In this document: positions 58,638-64,000 of the stretch, piece after piece | Layout of the letters: every line of letters starts with the position of its first letter | Position numbering within the stretch: the first letter of the stretch is position 1 | Assembly: GCF_038618305.1 (NCBI RefSeq) | Contig: NZ_CP152017.1 | Coordinates: forward strand, 2,891,501-2,955,500 | Direction of reading: 5' to 3' | DNA length: 64,000 nucleotides | Source of the DNA: Sporosarcina sp. FSL K6-2383 | GTDB taxonomy: Bacteria > Bacillota > Bacilli > Bacillales_A > Planococcaceae | Position numbers and translations under genes: made by a program | The notes under the pieces: generated by a model | Databases searched by the model: none | What the model saw: the letters and a program-made list of their open reading frames with translations, nothing else | Told to the model about the DNA's origin: nothing

Positions 58638-59324
58638 TTACATTGATAGTTCCTCTTGTACCTTTTCAGGATCAATAAAGTAACTACCTTCTACTAACTT
58701 AATCGCTTGTTCTTTTCTCAAATGTGAAATCATACGATTGACGGACTCTCGCGTTGTTCCAATCATATTGGCAAGGTCTGAATTTGTAAATTTTGTATTT
58801 AACTTAATCCATCCGTCCCCCTGCTCCTCTCGATGTGTCTCACTAAGACGTAATAGAAGCAATAAAATTCTTTCATTGGTACTACGAAGCGCCATTTCTT
58901 CTAGTCGTTGCTGAACATCTACAATTTGATCGCCCAATACACTAAATAGCTTGATAGCCAGATGGGGATTTGCCATTAGCACCTCTTCAAAATCCTGTAT
59001 GGAAATGAAGTACAGTTCCGAATCCTCAATAACTTGTGCATGTGCAGGATAATCACCTTTGCGGAAAAATCCAACATGTGGAAACATATCGCCTGGTTGT
59101 TTGACGCAAACAATTTGTTCTTTACCCGCCATATCGTTTCGAAATACTTTCACTTTTCCAGAGCCGACAAAATAAACATGGGTGATGGGATTATCATGCA
59201 TAAAAACCATGCTTTTATCATCGAATTTCTTCTTTTTTATAATTTCTAGGAACGGTACAATTTCTTTATCGCATAAGTCTTTAAAAATCCTAAACTGTCT
59301 AATCATCTCTTTTAACTGTTCCAA
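58638..59324 (-). CDS. Crp/Fnr family regulator
   Basis: 228 residues. N-terminal cyclic-nucleotide-binding-like beta roll (THVYFVGSGKVKVFRNDMAG, QPGDMFPHVGFF), dimer helix, C-terminal HTH FTNSDLANMIGTTRESVNRM followed by ISHLRK. The recognition helix RESVNR fits a TGTGA half site. Only scattered Cys, no Fe-S cluster set as in Fnr, so ArcR-like or redox/ligand sensing is possible. Probably controls the adjacent ba3 operon. Opens after a start preceded by AAGGAGTG. Confidence 0.88.
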   Translation of the reverse strand: MEQLKEMIRQFRIFKDLCDKEIVPFLEIIKKKKFDDKSMVFMHDNPITHVYFVGSGKVKVFRNDMAGKEQIVCVKQPGDMFPHVGFFRKGDYPAHAQVIEDSELYFISIQDFEEVLMANPHLAIKLFSVLGDQIVDVQQRLEEMALRSTNERILLLLLRLSETHREEQGDGWIKLNTKFTNSDLANMIGTTRESVNRMISHLRKEQAIKLVEGSYFIDPEKVQEELSM

Positions 59325-59549
59325 AGGAATTCACTCCTTAGAATTTCTAATATGCATTACATATATATCTTATCACATAGCACGTTCATTTATGTACTTA
59401 CATCGTTCTATTTTGTGAACTATACAGATACATTTTGATAGCAGTTGGTATAAAAATTCTATTTTAAGGTATCACAGTCGAAATTCGGTGAATCTAAAGC
59501 CCAGAAATGACGATAACTCCGCTGAATTAATCGATAACTCAGAAATTAC

Positions 59550-59583
59550 AAAACCGCATCAGTCGCGTTTGACTGATGCGGCC
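59550..59583 (-). terminator. Terminator of the SNF2 helicase gene
   Basis: CCGCATCAGTC-N6-GACTGATGCGG on the minus strand followed by TTTTGT; eleven pairs. The remaining 59325-59549 stretch shows no gene. Confidence 0.82.
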
Positions 59584-59584
59584 T

Positions 59585-62500
59585 TTATATTTCCAACAGC
59601 TCCCGAATATCTTCCTCAGTCAGCAATGTACTTGCCCTATCTTTTGGATCAATGATTTCTTCAATCAAGTCTCTTTTCTTCTCCTGCAATTCATTCATTT
59701 TATCCTCAATCGTTCCACGGGCAACCAGTTTGATGACATGGACAACCCGTTTCTGACCGATGCGATGGGCTCGGTCCGCTGCTTGTTCCTCCACTGCTGG
59801 ATTCCACCAAAGATCGTATAATATGACCGTATCTGCCCCTGTCAAATTGAGACCGGCCCCGCCCGCTTTCAATGAAATCAAAAATAAGTCACGCTCGCCT
59901 GCGTTAAAACGATTGCATATTTCCAGACGTTCTTCTGAAGCTGTTTGACCATCCAAATAGAAGAAAGGGGTCCCATTCAATGCCAACTCCTTGCCTATAA
60001 TTCCTAGCATCTTTGTGAATTGTGAAAAGATTAATACCCTTCTTCCTGCTTGTTTCGATTCTTCAAGTAGCTGTTTCAACTGCTCTAGCTTCGCCGAACT
60101 TCCTTGGTAGCCGTCCACGAATAGTGCTGGGTGGCAACAGATTTGCCGCAATCGGGTCAGTCCAGCGAGGATTTTGATTTTATTCTTTGTAATAGTGTTT
60201 TTATCCAAATGCTTTAGTGTGTCATGGCGTAGCTTTGCCAAATAGGCGGCATAGAGTTCCTTCTGTTCAGGAAGCAACTCCGTCGTTTCCATCGACTCCA
60301 TTTTTGCTGGTAGCTCTGCGAGAACATCCTCTTTTAGTCGCCTTAGCATGAAAGGACGGATGCGATGGGCTATCGCCTTCGGTGTAAGTTCACTATACTC
60401 GCGTAACCCCATAAAAAGTTCAGGAAATACGACGTGAAAGATAGACCACAGTTCTTCCACTGAATTTTCAACTGGTGTGCCCGTCAACGCAAAACGATTA
60501 TCGGCCTGCAGTTTTTTAACTGCTCGTGCTGTTTGAGTAAATGGATTTTTGAATGCCTGTGCTTCGTCAAAAAAGATTGTCAGAAAATCTTGTTTTTCAA
60601 ACCACTGAATATCCTGACGTATCAATGGATAGGAGGTGATTAAAACATCTGTGTCTTCCAGTTCATTTTGTTGCTTCGTCCTCACCTTTTTGGGTCCTTC
60701 TATGACTTCAGCATGAATGTCAGGTGTGAATTTCTGAAACTCACTCAGCCAGTTATACATCAAAGAAGAAGGACAAACAATTAACACACGCCGTTTTGTC
60801 TCACGTATTTCAGGAAGTACAGACTGGACGAACGCAATGCTTTGCAATGTTTTGCCAAGCCCCATATCATCCGCCAACACACCCCCTAAGCTATGGGACG
60901 CTAGGGTTTTCATCCACTGATAGCCTTGTTTTTGATAATCACGAAGAACCGTTTCCAATTGCACTGGAAGCAGAAATCCGGTACTTTCAGGATTTCGAAG
61001 GCTTTCAAAGAATTGGCGCGCCGTTGCCTCTACAGAAAACATTCCATTCTCATCAGCACCAGCGAGAAATCGGATCCCACGACCTATCGGTACAGACAGA
61101 CCTTTTTCCAATTCGTCCAATCCTTCAGGAACTTCATTCAAAAAACGTTGAATTTCCTCAAATTCCTTTGTTTCCAATGACAGAAGAGCTCCATCCTGCA
61201 AACGGTAATACCTCCGTTTTTCCTCCAATGCCTCAAGGACTTCTCGTATTTGCTTGTCCGGTATACCGTCCAGTTCAAATTTGAATTCGAGCCAGTTTGT
61301 TCGCTCTTCCTGTGATTTTACACGAATTCGCGGGCGGGCATTTCCTCTAAAAACTCGGTTCTTGATCGCTGTCGTAGCATACACCTTCAGAAGCTTTTGC
61401 AATTTCGGAAGGATATGCTGTAGAAATTCATACTCCAATTCTTCATTGTGCAATAAATAGCCTTCATCATTTTCCGTAAACGCACTTTCTTTCATTAATG
61501 CAAGGATGGCCTCTTCTTTTTCCAAGTCACGAACCATTACAGAACCAGTTGGTAAATCCCCTTCCGTCAATGGATTAATGAAGACATGATCATATTGGAA
61601 TTCCAAGCTTGCAAGAAGCCGATGATTTACCCGATCGACGTACAGCATTGCTTGCAATGGTGATTTCACCAGTTTGTCCAGAATAGTTTCGGCAAGTTGA
61701 ACTTCACCAATCCTCCGCAACCCTGGGACAACCTTTTCTAAGAAAAAACCAATTTGTTCATTGGAAATCGGCAGTTGACGGGCCCCCGAAGTTTCAACCA
61801 TCTGCTTGAGATCCGTGAGACGTTTGCAATCCTCATTATCCAGCTGAAATAATTGCCCATTGCATAGGACAGACTGATAAGCCTGAAGGATAAGAATATT
61901 GGCCAAACCGTTAATTTCTAAATAATGTCCCTGGCCTTCCAACCTGTCAAAGCGGAATTGTACAGGCAATGCCTCATTGGAAAGAGGCATGCCTGAAATA
62001 TACTGGCCATCGTACCCTAATCTGACTAATGGCGCACAGTTCAAAAACGGCAATAGTCGATCCCATGAAGTGGGCGGGATGAGTAACGTTTGCGGACTAA
62101 TTGTCTGGTCGATTATGTACACCTTGTCCTCCTGATTCATCCGAATGAGCTGTTGAAGAACAGCATCCGATTCATGAGGGAAACAATGGCGGCTCGAATC
62201 AAACGTAAAAGTTGGCGAAAGGGTAGTAGGTTTTCCTTCATTCACCCTACTCAAAAATCCCCGGATATGCTCTATGGGAACTGAACCGATTTGAATTTCG
62301 ATGCCGAGCATATGCCCACCTTTGACAGCAACAGGCATCCACGTAAACAGCAGGTCAAGTACTTCCCGGTCTTCGAAATGAAGCTGATGTCCCGTTGATC
62401 TGATAGGCTTTTCATTGAAAAGGGATAGCAGTCCAGAAGGCTTATCCAATTCAATGATGGCATGCATGACTGCGGCGACATGCTGGCATTTGTATGGATA

Positions 62501-62710
62501 AAAAGGTAACGATGGGCAACTGCACGCTGTCTGAATTTCTTCTCCATCATCGTCAATTGTGACATAAAAGTTTTCTGCTCCCACCACAGTCGCTTGACAA
62601 TGCGTGGCGCTATATTGTTCAATCGTCACTTTCCCAGAACGTTGAAAGGTTTCGCCCCTTTTAAATGAACTGTTCCCGCACATGTCTAGGATCTGCTTTT
62701 GCGTTATCAT
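59585..62710 (-). CDS. SNF2 helicase with N-terminal SWIM zinc finger
   Basis: 1041 residues from ATG at 62710 behind GAAAGGAGG. SWIM finger CSCPSLPFYPYKCQHVAAVM near 65 (CxCx10CxH), then long helical region, then SNF2 motor: DDMGLGKTLQ near 613 (Walker A), FFDEAQAFKN near 713 (DEAx), LTGTPVENSVEELWSIF, and motif V-VI YDLWWNPAVEEQAADRAHRI. ATP-driven translocase on double-stranded DNA; HepA/YqhH-like. Role in transcription recycling or DNA repair is inferred from the family. Confidence 0.93.
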   Translation of the reverse strand: MITQKQILDMCGNSSFKRGETFQRSGKVTIEQYSATHCQATVVGAENFYVTIDDDGEEIQTACSCPSLPFYPYKCQHVAAVMHAIIELDKPSGLLSLFNEKPIRSTGHQLHFEDREVLDLLFTWMPVAVKGGHMLGIEIQIGSVPIEHIRGFLSRVNEGKPTTLSPTFTFDSSRHCFPHESDAVLQQLIRMNQEDKVYIIDQTISPQTLLIPPTSWDRLLPFLNCAPLVRLGYDGQYISGMPLSNEALPVQFRFDRLEGQGHYLEINGLANILILQAYQSVLCNGQLFQLDNEDCKRLTDLKQMVETSGARQLPISNEQIGFFLEKVVPGLRRIGEVQLAETILDKLVKSPLQAMLYVDRVNHRLLASLEFQYDHVFINPLTEGDLPTGSVMVRDLEKEEAILALMKESAFTENDEGYLLHNEELEYEFLQHILPKLQKLLKVYATTAIKNRVFRGNARPRIRVKSQEERTNWLEFKFELDGIPDKQIREVLEALEEKRRYYRLQDGALLSLETKEFEEIQRFLNEVPEGLDELEKGLSVPIGRGIRFLAGADENGMFSVEATARQFFESLRNPESTGFLLPVQLETVLRDYQKQGYQWMKTLASHSLGGVLADDMGLGKTLQSIAFVQSVLPEIRETKRRVLIVCPSSLMYNWLSEFQKFTPDIHAEVIEGPKKVRTKQQNELEDTDVLITSYPLIRQDIQWFEKQDFLTIFFDEAQAFKNPFTQTARAVKKLQADNRFALTGTPVENSVEELWSIFHVVFPELFMGLREYSELTPKAIAHRIRPFMLRRLKEDVLAELPAKMESMETTELLPEQKELYAAYLAKLRHDTLKHLDKNTITKNKIKILAGLTRLRQICCHPALFVDGYQGSSAKLEQLKQLLEESKQAGRRVLIFSQFTKMLGIIGKELALNGTPFFYLDGQTASEERLEICNRFNAGERDLFLISLKAGGAGLNLTGADTVILYDLWWNPAVEEQAADRAHRIGQKRVVHVIKLVARGTIEDKMNELQEKKRDLIEEIIDPKDRASTLLTEEDIRELLEI

Positions 62711-62879
62711 TTTGGCCAACCTCCTTTCCTGAATCAATGAATTTCAATATATACTTCATTATATAGAATAAATGTTCTTTTTCATATCTTTCTTCTACCC
62801 TGATTTAGTAGTACTATAGTTAAGAACAAGGAAATATTCCCAGAAACGGCTTGGACAGATTAAAATAAATGGAGGATTT

Positions 62880-63530
62880 ATGAAAAAACTCACACTCTTA
62901 TTAATAGGTCCCACAATCATGATTTTCATTGGTCTAATCATCTGCAAAAGCATCATTGTTACTTTTTCACTATTTTATAGCTGGCTATTATTCGTCCCAC
63001 TTTTCAGCTCTATTAGAAATAAACAAGACAAATTTAATCTAAAAAAACAATTCAGTCGTCAAACTATTGTAGTTGGCATAATTAGTGGACTTATTTCTCT
63101 ACTAGCGATTTATGGGGCGGTGACAGTACTGAAAGATACTGTATTCGATCTTGCTGCACTGCGTCAATTATTGGTGGATTGGAATTTCACAGGAAACAAT
63201 GTTATTTGGTTAGTTTTAGTTCTTATTTTCATCAATCCTTTTTTAGAAGAGCTATACTGGAGAAATTTCATGTACAAGTATCTTGAGACTAAAACTAGTA
63301 TTACAAAAACTGTTGTCATTACATCATTTTTTTATAGCCTTTATCACTTAGTATCGCTCATTTCTATTTTCACATTCCCATTCAATTTCATCGCGGTCAT
63401 TCCTGTATTTTTAGCCGGATTATTTTGGGGCTATTTTAGGTATAAATTAAATTCTATTTCGGCTCCAATTATCAGTCATATTCTTGCTGACTTAGGAATT
63501 ATGCTGGTGTATTTGACTTATATTTTATAG
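62880..63530 (+). CDS. CPBP family intramembrane protease (CAAX protease-like)
   Basis: 216 residues, six or seven TM helices. ABI/CPBP motifs EELYWRNFMYKYL (EExxxR) near 122, FYSLYHLVSL (FxxxH) near 155 and HILADLGIML near the C-terminus. Glutamic-type membrane proteases cleaving prenylated or peptide substrates; substrate unknown. Behind TGGAGG. Confidence 0.88.
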   Translation: MKKLTLLLIGPTIMIFIGLIICKSIIVTFSLFYSWLLFVPLFSSIRNKQDKFNLKKQFSRQTIVVGIISGLISLLAIYGAVTVLKDTVFDLAALRQLLVDWNFTGNNVIWLVLVLIFINPFLEELYWRNFMYKYLETKTSITKTVVITSFFYSLYHLVSLISIFTFPFNFIAVIPVFLAGLFWGYFRYKLNSISAPIISHILADLGIMLVYLTYIL

Positions 63531-63537
63531 CAAAGAA

Positions 63538-63572
63538 AAACTAGTATAGGCTTGTTATCGCTCATACTAGTT
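63538..63572. terminator. Bidirectional terminator between CPBP and GNAT genes
   Basis: ACTAGTAT-N16-ATACTAGT with T-tract on the minus strand; eight perfect pairs. Confidence 0.75.
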
Positions 63573-64000
63573 CCTTCTCATAGAATACAATGGTCATTCG
63601 TTCATTCATTTTTGTAGCCTTTCCAGTCTTGCGGTACCCTAGCTTTTCGTACAGCCCACACAGCTTTTGTTCTTCCAGAATCGTATCTAGTTCCCAAACT
63701 ACAGCATCTTTATACAAACTCTCAACTGTACGCATGGTTACCGACGCAATTCCCCTCCCTTGATATTCTGGGAGAATGAAAATAGGAGATACCCGATAAC
63801 GTCTATTAGCTTTCTTAACAATTCGTATCGCACCAACTGTTATCATATTGTAGACAATGAGATAATAATCAGTTTGTTTTTGTTGTAAACGATCTGTCGT
63901 CCGTTGAATCGTTTCATTTGCTGGACTCGTGTCAAAGTCTTGATACTTAGCTAACAATGGCTTAAATGCTGCCACTTGTATGGAATGGATGAATGTCGCA
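63562..64000 (-). CDS. GNAT acetyltransferase, cut by right edge
   Basis: At least 146 residues visible. Acetyl-CoA loop PEYQGRGIASVTMRTVE near the middle and the C-terminal LCGLYEKLGYRKTGKAT, standard GNAT motifs A and B. A GTG at 63975 would begin within the conserved N-terminal helix (ATFIHSIQVAAFKPLLAKY), and the frame stays open to 64000, so the true start is outside the window. Substrate unknown. Confidence 0.85.
   Translation of the reverse strand, partial: ATFIHSIQVAAFKPLLAKYQDFDTSPANETIQRTTDRLQQKQTDYYLIVYNMITVGAIRIVKKANRRYRVSPIFILPEYQGRGIASVTMRTVESLYKDAVVWELDTILEEQKLCGLYEKLGYRKTGKATKMNERMTIVFYEKELV

Noticed and set aside
60796..61284. 162-codon plus-strand open frame
   Set aside because: Lies entirely opposite the SNF2 helicase gene, has no ribosome-binding site or family resemblance, and mirrors its codon pattern.
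1..64000. CRISPR array or complete insertion sequence
   Set aside because: No regularly spaced 25-40 base direct repeats and no transposase gene were found; the only integrase is the phage tyrosine recombinase.

Overview
The window comes from a low-GC, spore-forming Firmicute. Gene content (spore-surface genes, ypsA, ytpP, T-box-controlled serC-serA, a ba3-type oxidase, cynS, a clade-2 catalase) and TTG/GTG-rich starts behind AGGAGG sites fit the Planococcaceae/Caryophanaceae (Sporosarcina-like Bacillales). Genus is an inference.

Positions 1-29930 are most of a prophage that runs off the left edge. It is a PBSX/skin-type contractile-tailed (myovirus-like) phage. Reading right to left on the minus strand there is an early operon (27.0-12.0 kb) with Cro-like, excisionase-like and Rha regulators, a Rad50/SbcC-like ATPase, a putative RecT-like annealing protein, an MBL-fold hydrolase, a DnaD-type replication protein with embedded 11-bp iterons, YopX, SSB, dUTPase, a DUF1064 nuclease and many tiny zinc-ribbon proteins. 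A sigma-like late activator (Xpf-like, 11.5-12.0 kb) follows, then packaging and head genes (terminase, portal, minor head, scaffold, decoration, capsid), head-tail connectors, and the start of the tail sheath. Lysis, tail tube and baseplate genes lie outside the window. Two small genes (13582-13800, 14929-15147) sit on the opposite strand with their own extended -10 promoters and terminators. On the plus strand at 27.2-29.9 kb is the lysogeny module: an S24-type CI repressor facing Cro over three operator-like palindromes, a lipoprotein in the position typical of superinfection-exclusion proteins, and a tyrosine integrase followed by three 11-bp-phased repeats (candidate arm sites) and the host junction.

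From 30.2 kb rightwards the sequence is host chromosome. 30.4-34.8 kb is a spore-surface cluster: a BclB-like exosporium protein, coiled-coil proteins, and a Cys-rich coat-like protein behind a sigmaK/sigmaE-type promoter. Next come ypsA (apparent AUC start), an unassigned structured RNA of about 285 nt, GDPD phosphodiesterase, a C26 peptidase, YtpP thioredoxin, an M23 peptidase, prolyl oligopeptidase and a luciferase-like monooxygenase. A Ser-type T-box leader controls a class-V aminotransferase plus SerA. These are followed by a HAD phosphatase, catalase, IlvE (with a CodY-like site), ThpR, cyanase, an SRPBCC protein, and a polar amino-acid ABC transporter. The respiratory module is a Crp/Fnr regulator, a perfect TGTGA-N6-TCACA site, then ba3 oxidase subunits IIa, II and I, SCO and a membrane protein. 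The window ends with a SNF2/SWIM helicase, a CPBP protease and a GNAT acetyltransferase cut by the right edge.

The least explained features are a dispersed intergenic repeat family (about 37.68, 42.96 and 46.89 kb) with conserved, partly pairing ends and a different hairpin attached to each copy, and the structured RNA at 35.5-35.8 kb. No CRISPR array, rRNA, tRNA or complete insertion sequence was seen.
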